From: Streptomyces collinus
GTDB lineage: Bacteria > Actinomycetota > Actinomycetes > Streptomycetales > Streptomycetaceae
NCBI RefSeq assembly: GCF_031348265.1
Contig: NZ_CP133771.1
Location: forward strand, 5,332,001-5,396,000
DNA length: 64,000 nucleotides
Direction: 5' to 3'
Within the stretch, counting starts at the first letter, position 1. The number at the start of each line of letters is the position of its first letter. The translations under genes were made by a program, and so were the position numbers. Of the stretch, positions 42,353 to 50,310 are shown piece after piece. The notes under the pieces were generated by a model, which worked only from the letters and a program-made list of their open reading frames with translations, did no database searches and had not been told where the DNA came from.

Positions 42353-43705
42353 ATGAGATCCCTGAGATCGGGCTTACGGACATCCCTGTCGGCCGGAGTC
42401 GTCCTGGCCGGCTCCCTGCTGCTCCCGGCCCCCGCGGCGCACGCCGCCGACACACCCCTGCGCGACCTCGCCGCTGCCAAGGGCAAGGTCATGGGCACGG
42501 CGGTCACCGGCTCCAAGCTCACCGGCACCTACGGCGAGACCGCCGGGCGCGAGTTCAACTGGCTCACCCCGGGCAACGCCATGAAGTGGGGCTCGGTCGA
42601 GCCGAGCCGCGGCACCTACAACTGGGCCGAGGCCGACGGGATCGTCGACTTCGCGGAGACGCATGGCCAGCAGGTGCGCGGGCACACCCTGCTCTGGCAC
42701 CAGCAGAACCCGGGCTGGCTGACGAGCGGCAGCTGGACCCGGGACCAGCTCGGCGCGATCGTCCAGGACCACATCGCCACCGAGGTCGGCCGCTACAAGG
42801 GCCGCGTGGCCGCCTGGGACGTCGTCAACGAGCCCTTCAACGAGGACGGCACCTACCGCCCGACCCTCTTCCACACCACCCTCGGCCAGGACTACATCGC
42901 GCAGGCCCTCACCTGGGCCCGGGCCGCCGACCCGGGCGCGAAGCTGTACATCAACGACTACAACGTGGAGGGCGTCAACGCGAAGAGCACCGCCCTGTAC
43001 AACCTGGTCAAGTCCCTGAAGGAGCGCGGGGTTCCGATCGACGGGGTCGGGCTGCAGGCCCATCTCATCGTCGGCCAGGTGCCCTCGACGCTCCAGCAGA
43101 ACATCCAGCGCTTCGCCGACCTGGGCGTCGACGTGGCCATCACGGAGCTGGACATCCGGATGCAGCTCCCGGCGACGCAGGCGAAGCTGACCCAGCAGGC
43201 CGCCGACTACAAGGCCGTCACGAACGCGTGTGTCGCGGTCGCTCGCTGCACCGGCGTCACGGTCTGGGGCTTCACCGACTCCGACTCCTGGATCCCGGAC
43301 ACCTTCCCCGGCCAGGGAGCGGCGACGCCGTACGACGAGAACTACCGGCCGAAACCGGCGTACCACGCCATCGCGGAGGCCCTCGGCGGGACGACGACCC
43401 CGCCGCCGACGGGCGCCTGCACGGCCGTCTACAGCGTCACCAGCCAGTGGAGCACGGGCTACACGGGCCAGGTGCGGATCGCCTGCTCGGGCGCCTCGCT
43501 GTCGTCGTGGCAGGCGACCTGGACGTTCGGCGCCGGGCAGCGGATCACCCAGGCCTGGAACGCGAACTGCACGCAGTCGGGCACGGCGGTCAGTTGCGCC
43601 AACGCCCCGTACAACGGCTCCGTACCGGACGGCGGTTCGGTGACCTTCGGGTTCAACGGTTCGTGGAGCGGGAGCAATCCGGTGCCGGTCGTGACACTGG
43701 GATGA
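42353..43705 (+). CDS. Secreted endo-1,4-beta-xylanase, GH10 with CBM2
   Basis: A 450-aa xylanase. Signal peptide about 1-32 (PAAHAADTP), GH10 domain about 33-345 with acid/base Glu160 (WDVVNEPFNE) and nucleophile Glu265 (ITELDIRM), a short Thr/Pro linker (GGTTTPPPTG) and a CBM2 domain (about 355-450, two Cys near its start and middle). ATG after GGAGG at 42340. The same frame is open back into the LacI gene, but no fusion exists. It cuts xylan outside the cell for the GH3 enzyme. Confidence 0.95.
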   Translation: MRSLRSGLRTSLSAGVVLAGSLLLPAPAAHAADTPLRDLAAAKGKVMGTAVTGSKLTGTYGETAGREFNWLTPGNAMKWGSVEPSRGTYNWAEADGIVDFAETHGQQVRGHTLLWHQQNPGWLTSGSWTRDQLGAIVQDHIATEVGRYKGRVAAWDVVNEPFNEDGTYRPTLFHTTLGQDYIAQALTWARAADPGAKLYINDYNVEGVNAKSTALYNLVKSLKERGVPIDGVGLQAHLIVGQVPSTLQQNIQRFADLGVDVAITELDIRMQLPATQAKLTQQAADYKAVTNACVAVARCTGVTVWGFTDSDSWIPDTFPGQGAATPYDENYRPKPAYHAIAEALGGTTTPPPTGACTAVYSVTSQWSTGYTGQVRIACSGASLSSWQATWTFGAGQRITQAWNANCTQSGTAVSCANAPYNGSVPDGGSVTFGFNGSWSGSNPVPVVTLG

Positions 43706-43714
43706 GCCCGGGTC

Positions 43715-43734
43715 CGGAAATCTGAGAATTTCCG
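43715..43734 (+). terminator. Hairpin after the xylanase gene
   Basis: CGGAAAT (43715-43721) pairs with ATTTCCG (43728-43734), loop CTGAGA. It is less GC-rich than other hairpins here and is followed by an A-rich stretch. Confidence 0.5.
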
Positions 43735-43778
43735 AAGAAAAGGCGCCCTGAACTCCCTGCCTGTAATAATTCGGACTT

Positions 43779-44828
43779 ATGTTCCTGCCCGTGACGGGAC
43801 ACCACGGGGACGAGGGCAAGGAAGCAGGCCGACGGTCGAGAGCGCTGAAGATCGCCGGCCTCGTCCTGGCGGGGACGCTGGTGCTGGGCGCCGGAGCGGC
43901 GGGCTGGGCCTACTGGCATCTCAACGACAACATCACCGGCGTCGACATCGACAACGCGCTGGGCGACGACCGGCCGCCGAAGCCGGTGACCACCCCGGCG
44001 CCCTCGGCTCCGGCCCTGCCGAGCGAGGCCCTCAACATCCTGGTCCTCGGCTCGGACTCGCGCAGCGGCGAGGAGAACCGCCGGCTCGGCGGCGGCGACA
44101 GCTCCGGTGCCCGCTCGGACACGGCGATGGTCGTCCATCTCGACGCCGGGCGGACCAGCGCGACGGTGGTGAGCATCCCGCGCGACACCCTGGTCACCCG
44201 CCCGTCCTGCCCGCGCACGTCCGGCGGGTCGACGGCGGTCGCCCGCCACTCCATGTTCAACAGCGCGTACGAGGTGGGCGGTCCGGTCTGCGCGGTCAAG
44301 ACGGTCGAGGAGATGACGAACGTCCGCATGGACCACTACCTCGAAATCGACTTCTCCGGCTTCGCCAAGCTGGTCGACGCGCTGGGCGGGGTCACCGTCA
44401 CCACGGACGAGGACATCGCCGACGAGGACAGCCATCTGCGGCTGGAGGCGGGCACCCACCACCTGGACGGCACCCAGGCCCTCGGTCTCGCCCGCACCCG
44501 GCACGGCATCGGCGACGGCAGCGACCTGGGCCGCATAGGCCTCCAGCAGAAGCTGGTGAAGGCCCTGCTGGAGCAGATCGCCTCCCAGGACCTGCTCACC
44601 GACCCGGCCAGGCTGTACCGCGTCGCGGACGCGGTGACGACGGGCCTCACCACGGACACCGGCCTGGACTCCCTCGCCGAACTGACCCGGCTCGGACAGA
44701 GCCTGCAGGGCCTCTCGGCGAGCGGGGTGCGGACGGTGATGATGCCCGTGGTGCGGGCGCCGTCGGACCCCAACCGGGTGGTGGCGGAGGAGCCGGAGGC
44801 GGGGAGGCTGTGGGAGTCGCTGCGCTGA
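43779..44828 (+). CDS. LytR-CpsA-Psr (LCP) family protein
   Basis: A 349-aa membrane-anchored LCP protein. One hydrophobic span lies at about 24-46, and the LCP domain at about 80-290 has LNILVLGSDSR, SDTAMVVHLDAGR, VSIPRDTLV and GLARTRHG. LCP enzymes attach wall polymers such as teichoic acids to peptidoglycan. A short AT-rich run (TAATAAT) 11 bases before the ATG may be a promoter. Confidence 0.92.
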   Translation: MFLPVTGHHGDEGKEAGRRSRALKIAGLVLAGTLVLGAGAAGWAYWHLNDNITGVDIDNALGDDRPPKPVTTPAPSAPALPSEALNILVLGSDSRSGEENRRLGGGDSSGARSDTAMVVHLDAGRTSATVVSIPRDTLVTRPSCPRTSGGSTAVARHSMFNSAYEVGGPVCAVKTVEEMTNVRMDHYLEIDFSGFAKLVDALGGVTVTTDEDIADEDSHLRLEAGTHHLDGTQALGLARTRHGIGDGSDLGRIGLQQKLVKALLEQIASQDLLTDPARLYRVADAVTTGLTTDTGLDSLAELTRLGQSLQGLSASGVRTVMMPVVRAPSDPNRVVAEEPEAGRLWESLR

Positions 44829-44876
44829 CCTGCGCGAACGTGTCACGGAAAAATCTTCGAGAAATTCCGGCGAGCA

Positions 44877-44903
44877 TGTCGATCCGTCGTTCTCCCGATC
44901 GAC
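44877..44903 (+). promoter_or_regulatory. ECF42-type promoter of the DGPF gene
   Basis: TGTCGA (44877-44882), 17-base spacer, CGAC (44900-44903). This matches the target motif described for ECF42 sigma factors (TGTCGA and CGA/TC), and the ECF42 gene is one gene downstream. The transcript would start about 45 nt before the DGPF gene. Confidence 0.75.
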
Positions 44904-44956
44904 GCAGGGGTGAGAGCGGGGAAGAGCCCCGCTCCCGAGGACCCCGAGGAGTCACC

Positions 44957-45313
44957 ATGCCGCGCTTTCTCACGCTGATCCGCATCGACGAGAAGAACGC
45001 CCCCGCCGAGGGCCCGAGCCCCGAGCTGATGGACCGGATGGGCAGGCTCCTGGAGGAGATCACCAAGGCGGGGGTCATGCTCGACACGGCCGGGCTCACT
45101 CCGACCTCCGACGGCAGCCGGGTGACGTGGGAGGGCGGACAGCTCTCCGTCACCGACGGGCCGTTCACCGAGTCCAAGGAGGTCATCGGCGGCTACTCGA
45201 TCAGCCAGTGCAAGGACAAGGCCGAGGCGATCGAGTGGACCAAGCGGTTCCTGTCGCTGCACGAGGACTACTGGACGATCACCGCCGAGGTCCGGCAGAT
45301 CGCCGAGGACTGA
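44957..45313 (+). CDS. DGPF/YCII-domain protein
   Basis: A 118-aa single-domain protein. It has MPRFLTLIRIDEKN, the naming motif as TDGPFTESKEVIGGYSI and the ending TITAEVRQIAED. Such proteins are the conserved partners and targets of ECF42 sigma factors; their activity is unknown. GAGGAG precedes the ATG. The sigma gene follows 59 nt later. Confidence 0.93.
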   Translation: MPRFLTLIRIDEKNAPAEGPSPELMDRMGRLLEEITKAGVMLDTAGLTPTSDGSRVTWEGGQLSVTDGPFTESKEVIGGYSISQCKDKAEAIEWTKRFLSLHEDYWTITAEVRQIAED

Positions 45314-45372
45314 CCGGTCCGCGCGCCGGTTCTGTTTGGCCGGGCGGCACCACGGGTGTCTGATGGTGGGCT

Positions 45373-46707
45373 GTGACCCCGCAGCCCACCCCGGCCTCGC
45401 AGTCGCCTTCGGATCCGCAGCCGGCCGAGGCCCCGCAGCCCGCCTCACCCCCACCACCCCGACCCGACCGTACCGCCGAGGTCATCGAGACCGTCTTCCG
45501 GATGGAGTCGCCCCGGATCATCGCCGGTGTCGCCCGGGTCGTCCGGGACGTCGGGATCGCCGAGGAACTCGCGCAGGACGCGCTGGTCGCGGCACTGGAG
45601 CAGTGGCCGCGGGACGGGGTGCCCGACAACCCGGGCGCGTGGCTCATGAGCACCGCCCGCCACCGTGCCGTCGACCTGGTCCGGCGCCGGGAGAACTACG
45701 CCCGCAAGCTCGCGGAGATCGGCCGGGACCTGTCGGAGACGGCTCCCCCTCAGGAGCCCGCCGACCTCGACGACATCGACGACGACCTGCTCCGCCTGGT
45801 CTTCACCGCCTGCCACCCGGTGCTCTCCACCGAGGCCCGCACCGCCCTGACCCTGCGCCTGCTCGGCGGCCTCACCACGACCGAGATCGCCCGCGCCTTC
45901 CTCGTCCCGGAGCCGACGGTCGCGCAGCGCATCGTCCGCGCCAAGCGCACCCTGGCGACGAAGAACGTCGCCTTCGAGGTGCCGCACGGGCCCGACCGCG
46001 AGGCCCGCCTCGGCTCGGTCCTCGACGTCATCTACCTGATCTTCAACGAGGGGTACGCCGCCACGGCCGGCGACGACTGGCTCCGGCCGTCCCTGTGCGA
46101 GGACGCCCTCCGCCTGGCCCGGGTGCTCTCGGGCCTCATGCCGAAGGAACCCGAAGTGCACGGCCTCACCGCGCTCCTGGAGCTGCAGGCGTCCCGTACG
46201 GCGGCCCGCACCGGCCCCTCCGGCGAGCCGGTCCTGCTGAAGGACCAGAACCGCTCCCGCTGGAACCGCATGCTCATCGCCCGCGGCTTCACCGCACTGG
46301 GCCGGGCCGAGGCCACCTCCGGCGGTGCCCCGGGCCCGTACCTCCTCCAGGCGGCCATCGCCGCCTGCCACGCGCACGCGTACACCTACGAGGAGACCGA
46401 CTGGTCCCGCATCGCCACCCTCTACGGTCTGCTGGCGGCCCGCTCCCCGTCCCCGGTGGTGGAGCTGAACCGCGCGGTGGCCGTCTCGATGTCCGAGGGC
46501 CCGGCCGCGGCCCTCGTCCTCGTCGACGCCCTGGCCGGCGACCCCACCCTGCGGGACTACCACCTGCTGCCCAGCGTCCGCGGCGACCTCCTCGCCCGCC
46601 TCGGCCGTACGCCGGAGGCCCGGGCCGAGTTCGAACGGGCGGCCTCCCTGACCCGCAACGAACGGGAGCGGGAGCTGCTGCTGCGCCGGGCCGCGGAACA
46701 GCCGTGA
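45373..46707 (+). CDS. ECF42-group RNA polymerase sigma factor
   Basis: A 444-aa ECF sigma factor. A Pro-rich N-terminus (1-35) precedes sigma2 (about 38-105, AEELAQDALVAALEQWP) and sigma4 (about 135-185, LRLLGGLTTTEIARAFLVPEPTVAQRI). The 200-residue C-terminal extension (FNEGYAATAGDDWLRPSLCEDALRLA-like start, then TPR-like helices) is specific to ECF42 and replaces an anti-sigma factor. GTG start. It should activate the DGPF gene promoter. Confidence 0.93.
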   Translation: MTPQPTPASQSPSDPQPAEAPQPASPPPPRPDRTAEVIETVFRMESPRIIAGVARVVRDVGIAEELAQDALVAALEQWPRDGVPDNPGAWLMSTARHRAVDLVRRRENYARKLAEIGRDLSETAPPQEPADLDDIDDDLLRLVFTACHPVLSTEARTALTLRLLGGLTTTEIARAFLVPEPTVAQRIVRAKRTLATKNVAFEVPHGPDREARLGSVLDVIYLIFNEGYAATAGDDWLRPSLCEDALRLARVLSGLMPKEPEVHGLTALLELQASRTAARTGPSGEPVLLKDQNRSRWNRMLIARGFTALGRAEATSGGAPGPYLLQAAIAACHAHAYTYEETDWSRIATLYGLLAARSPSPVVELNRAVAVSMSEGPAAALVLVDALAGDPTLRDYHLLPSVRGDLLARLGRTPEARAEFERAASLTRNERERELLLRRAAEQP

Positions 46708-46710
46708 CGG

Positions 46711-47892
46711 TCAGGCGGGGTGCCCGATGAGCATCGCCGGTGCCCCCGCGACCCGGGTCAGGAACACCGTGGCCGCGTGCGGCCCCTGCGGCTTGACCTT
46801 CTTGCGGAGCTCCTCCGGCTCGACCGCCGAGCCCCGCTTCTTGACCGTGAGAATGCCGACCTGGCGCTCCCTCAGCAGCGCCTTCAGCTTCTTGACGTTG
46901 AAGGGCAGGTGGTCGGTGATCTCGTAGGCGGTGGCGTACGGGGTCGGGTGCAGGGCGTCCGCCGTGACGTACGCGATGGTCGCGTCGAGCAGCCCGCCGT
47001 CGACCTGGTCGGCGACCTCGGCGACCAGGTGGGCGCGGATGACGGCGCCGTCGGGCTCGTAGAGGTAGCGGCCGGGCGGGCGGACGTCCGGGTCGGGCAG
47101 GCCGCGGGAGAGCAGGGTGCGGGGGCCCGGCAGGAGGGTCGCCCGGACCGCCCCCGGCTCGGTGCCGAACCACAGCACCGCCTCCTTGACGTCCCCGCCG
47201 TCGGAGATCCACTCGGCCTCGGCGTCCTCGGGGACCGCCTCGTGCGGGATGCCGGGGGCGACCTTCAGCGCGGCGCCGCGCGGGGCCCGGCGGGCGGCGG
47301 ACACGGCCCAGGACAGGGGCGGCGAGTAGGCCTCGGGGTCGAAGATCCGGCCGCGGCCGCCGCGCCGGGCGGGGTCGACGAACACGGCGTCGAAACCGGC
47401 CGTGTCCACGTCCGTGACATCCGCCTCGCGCACCTCGATGAGACCGGACAGGCCCAGCGCGTCGGCGTTCGCCCGGGCCGCCGCGGCCGTCTGCGGGTCC
47501 CGGTCCACGGCCAGCACCCGGATCCCGGCGCGGGCCAGCGCGATCGCATCACCCCCGATGCCGCAGCACAGGTCGGCGACCGAGGTGATGCCCGCCTCGG
47601 CCATCCGCCGGGCCCGGTAGGCCGCCACGCTCGCCCGGGTCGACTGCTCGACCCCGTTCGGCGTGAAGAACATCCGGCCCGCGTCCTCGGCCCCGAACTT
47701 CGCCACCGCGCGCTGCCGCAGCCGCGCCTGCCCGAGCGCCGCCGACACCAGCTCGGCGGGGTGCTCGCGACGCAGCCGGGTCGCGACGGCCAGCTCCTGC
47801 GCCGGGTCGGTGTCCCGCACCTCGTCGAGGAGGGCGCGGCCTTCGGGGGTGAGGAGGGGAGCGAGGTCGTTCACCGGATCATTGTCGGCCAC
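46711..47892 (-). CDS. SAM-dependent methyltransferase with THUMP-like C-terminus
   Basis: A 393-aa protein. The Rossmann core has VADLCCGIGGDAIALA (near 108), the acidic ribose ligand in VLAVDRD (near 132) and FVDPARRGGRGRIFDPE (near 175). The C-terminal part (about 300-393) resembles THUMP-like RNA-binding modules, so an RNA substrate is likely. GTG start. It converges with the ECF42 gene and is divergent from the deacetylases. Confidence 0.85.
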   Translation of the reverse strand: MADNDPVNDLAPLLTPEGRALLDEVRDTDPAQELAVATRLRREHPAELVSAALGQARLRQRAVAKFGAEDAGRMFFTPNGVEQSTRASVAAYRARRMAEAGITSVADLCCGIGGDAIALARAGIRVLAVDRDPQTAAAARANADALGLSGLIEVREADVTDVDTAGFDAVFVDPARRGGRGRIFDPEAYSPPLSWAVSAARRAPRGAALKVAPGIPHEAVPEDAEAEWISDGGDVKEAVLWFGTEPGAVRATLLPGPRTLLSRGLPDPDVRPPGRYLYEPDGAVIRAHLVAEVADQVDGGLLDATIAYVTADALHPTPYATAYEITDHLPFNVKKLKALLRERQVGILTVKKRGSAVEPEELRKKVKPQGPHAATVFLTRVAGAPAMLIGHPA

Positions 47893-47993
47893 GGCGGCGG
47901 GCGGGTGGCGTGTGGGCCAGTCGGTGGATGGCGGGGGCGCCGGCCGCGGTGTCGGGCCGGGATCGACGGGAGGCGCTGCGAGGATCCGGCGTC

Positions 47994-48941
47994 ATGCGAG
48001 CAGTCGTACAAAATGACAAAAGCCGGGCATGGGGGGTATCAAGGCGGAGGTCCGCACGCGTGCGGACCGGCCTCGCCGTGCTCGTGCTCGCCGCCATCGC
48101 CTCCGGCTGCGCGCAGGACGGCGGCAGCGACCAGGTCACCCCGGCGGGTGGCCAGCAGCCCCTCGACGCGCCCCCGGCCCGCGCGCTCGACTCCTACGCC
48201 ACCAAGCTGCGCGCCGCGCACGCCGCCCGGGTCGCCGCCGCGCACCGCTGGGGCCTGCGCAAGGTCCCGCGCGCCGCCCCGCCCGCCCCCGCGCAGAAGC
48301 CGAGGATCAGGACCCGCAAGGGCTTCGAGGTGGACGGCCACCGGGAGCTGGACCTGCCGCCCGTCTTCACCAGGGTCCCCACCCGGGACAAGGTCGTCTT
48401 CCTCACCATCGACGACGGTGCCGAGAAGGACCCGGCGTTCCTGCGGATGATGAGCGACCTGGACGTCCCGTACACCGCCTTCCTCAGCGGCTACCTGGTC
48501 AAGGACGACACCCGCTACTTCCGGAAGATGCAGTCCAAGGGCGTGGTCCTGAACAACCACACCCTCCACCACCCCAATCTGCGGGGCATGTCCTACCGGG
48601 CGCAGAAGCGCGAGATCTGCGGCATGCAGAGCTACCTGGAGCGGCGGTTCGGCAAGCGCCCCACCCTCTTCCGCCCGCCCTACGGCAGCTACGACCGGGC
48701 GACCCTGCGCGCCGCCAAGACCTGCGGCATCGCGTACGCGCCCCTGTGGAACCAGGAGGTCTTCGCCGACCACTGGGAGTACCGCGAAGGGGACCGCAAG
48801 CTGCGCCCGGGGGACATCGTCCTCACGCACTTCCGGGGCCCCGAACAGTGGAAGGGCACGATGGCCGACATGATCCGCCGCTTCCTGAACAAGGTGACGG
48901 CCCAGGGGTACGCGGTCGGGCGGCTGGAGGACTACCTGTGA
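47994..48941 (+). CDS. Polysaccharide deacetylase lipoprotein 1
   Basis: A 315-aa NodB-domain protein. Basic N-terminus, hydrophobic span and lipobox IASGC (Cys39) predict a lipoprotein. The NodB domain (about 125-310) has FLTIDDGAEKDP, NNHTLHHPNLR (metal His pair), FRPPYGSYDR and VLTHF. The ATG at 47994 with GAGGAT upstream is preferred over 47910. It may remove acetyl groups from wall or chitin polymers. Followed by a homologue with a GTGA overlap. Confidence 0.92.
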   Translation: MRAVVQNDKSRAWGVSRRRSARVRTGLAVLVLAAIASGCAQDGGSDQVTPAGGQQPLDAPPARALDSYATKLRAAHAARVAAAHRWGLRKVPRAAPPAPAQKPRIRTRKGFEVDGHRELDLPPVFTRVPTRDKVVFLTIDDGAEKDPAFLRMMSDLDVPYTAFLSGYLVKDDTRYFRKMQSKGVVLNNHTLHHPNLRGMSYRAQKREICGMQSYLERRFGKRPTLFRPPYGSYDRATLRAAKTCGIAYAPLWNQEVFADHWEYREGDRKLRPGDIVLTHFRGPEQWKGTMADMIRRFLNKVTAQGYAVGRLEDYL

Positions 48942-49654
48942 GGCGGCCGGCCGCCGCCGTGCTGTGCGCGGTCCTCGTGGCCGGCTGCGCCGGGGGCCCG
49001 GCGGAGCGGCCGGGCGCCGCCGACGGCCGGGCGCAGGACCCGGCACGCGCGGAGGGCGCCACCCACCCGCTGCCGCCCGTCGTGGACCACGTCCCCACCC
49101 GCGAACCCGTCGTCTTCCTCACCTACGACGACGGCGCCGAGCGCGACCCCCGCTTCGTCGGCCTCGTCCGTGAACGGCGCCTCCCCGTCAGCATGTTCCT
49201 CACGGACAGCGTCGTGGGACCCGGCTACGGCCACTTCGCCCGGCTGCGCGCGGTCGGCGCGTCCATCCAGAACCACACCCTCGACCACCCCGCCCTGCGC
49301 GGCCTGCCCTACGCCGGCCAGCGCGCCGAGATCTGCGGCCAGCAGCACAAACTCCGCTCCCGCTTCGGCATCAGCCCCCGCCTCTTCCGCCCGCCCTACG
49401 GCACCTACGACCGGACGACCCTGCGCGCGGCGGCCGACTGCGGCATCACGGCGGTCGTACTGTGGCGCGCGTCCCTGAACGCCGAGGGCGGACTGACGTA
49501 CACCCGGGGTGAGCCGGGCCTGCGGCCGGGCGACATCGTCTCGGTTCCGGCGGGCGAGACGATGTCTCCGAGCCTGACGGAACGGACCGTGCGGCTGCTG
49601 CGCGAGATCGAGCGGAAGGGGCTTCGGGTGGGGCGCCTGGAGGACCACCTGTAG
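48938..49654 (+). CDS. Polysaccharide deacetylase lipoprotein 2
   Basis: A 238-aa homologue of the gene before it. The lipobox is LVAGC (Cys17). NodB motifs are FLTYDDGAERDP, QNHTLDHPALR and FRPPYGTYDR. The late motif is weaker: where protein 1 has VLTHF, this one has VSVPAGE, so the last catalytic His may be missing. Start by GTGA overlap; the same frame is open upstream without being coding. Confidence 0.88.
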   Translation: MRRPAAAVLCAVLVAGCAGGPAERPGAADGRAQDPARAEGATHPLPPVVDHVPTREPVVFLTYDDGAERDPRFVGLVRERRLPVSMFLTDSVVGPGYGHFARLRAVGASIQNHTLDHPALRGLPYAGQRAEICGQQHKLRSRFGISPRLFRPPYGTYDRTTLRAAADCGITAVVLWRASLNAEGGLTYTRGEPGLRPGDIVSVPAGETMSPSLTERTVRLLREIERKGLRVGRLEDHL

Positions 49655-49707
49655 GACCGCCCGCCGGGTCGGCCGGAGAGAGTGCCCGGCCGACGCGCCG
49701 TCCGCAA

Positions 49708-49734
49708 TTAGCAGTCCGCTTGACCGAGTGCTAA
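49708..49734. promoter_or_regulatory. CIRCE element 1 (HrcA operator)
   Basis: TTAGCAGTC, 9 bases, GAGTGCTAA: one mismatch from the perfect CIRCE. The probable -35 TTGACC (49720-49725) lies inside it, and CATAGT (49742-49747) is a possible -10. Confidence 0.85.
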
Positions 49735-49755
49735 TCGCAGTCATAGTCTCGGCTC

Positions 49756-49780
49756 TGGCACTCCCCCTAGGAGAGTGCCA
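49756..49780. promoter_or_regulatory. CIRCE element 2
   Basis: TGGCACTC, 9 bases, GAGTGCCA: perfect 8-bp arms, slightly altered from the consensus. It lies in the leader, downstream of element 1, as in other Streptomyces groES genes. Confidence 0.85.
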
Positions 49781-49880
49781 ACACAGCGACGGGCAGGTCC
49801 GGCACCCGCGACGACGGATCCACCTGGTCGCCACCTCAGACAGTTAACCCCGTGAGATCTCCGAAGGGGGAGGTCGGATC

Positions 49881-50189
49881 GTGACGACCACCAGCTCCAA
49901 GGTTGCCATCAAGCCGCTCGAGGACCGCATTGTGGTCCAGCCGCTCGACGCCGAGCAGACCACCGCCTCTGGCCTGGTCATCCCGGACACCGCCAAGGAG
50001 AAGCCCCAGGAGGGCGTCGTCCTGGCCGTGGGCCCGGGCCGCTTCGAGGACGGCAACCGTCTTCCGCTCGACGTCTCCGTCGGCGACGTCGTGCTCTACA
50101 GCAAGTACGGCGGCACCGAGGTGAAGTACAACGGCGAGGAGTACCTCGTCCTCTCGGCCCGCGACGTGCTCGCGATCGTCGAGAAGTAA
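49881..50189 (+). CDS. groES: Co-chaperonin GroES
   Basis: GroES (102 aa) caps the GroEL cage. It has VAIKPLEDRIVVQPLDAEQT, the mobile loop with GLVIPDTAKEKPQEG and the ending RDVLAIVEK. GTG start. It is repressed by HrcA through the two CIRCE elements and is cotranscribed with groEL1, 121 nt downstream. Confidence 0.98.
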   Translation: MTTTSSKVAIKPLEDRIVVQPLDAEQTTASGLVIPDTAKEKPQEGVVLAVGPGRFEDGNRLPLDVSVGDVVLYSKYGGTEVKYNGEEYLVLSARDVLAIVEK

Positions 50190-50310
50190 TTCACCCGGCA
50201 TTACCAGCATTGCAGTGGACTGCGCCCCTGGCCCCCGCGACCTTATGAAGCCGGGCGTCGGGGGCGCGGTTCGTTTCACCCACGTTTTCCGAGAGGGCTG
50301 AACCGCTCCC

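Noticed and set aside
41822..43705. Apparent LacI-xylanase fusion reading frame
   Set aside because: The frame is open by chance; the xylanase has its own ribosome site and signal peptide at 42353.
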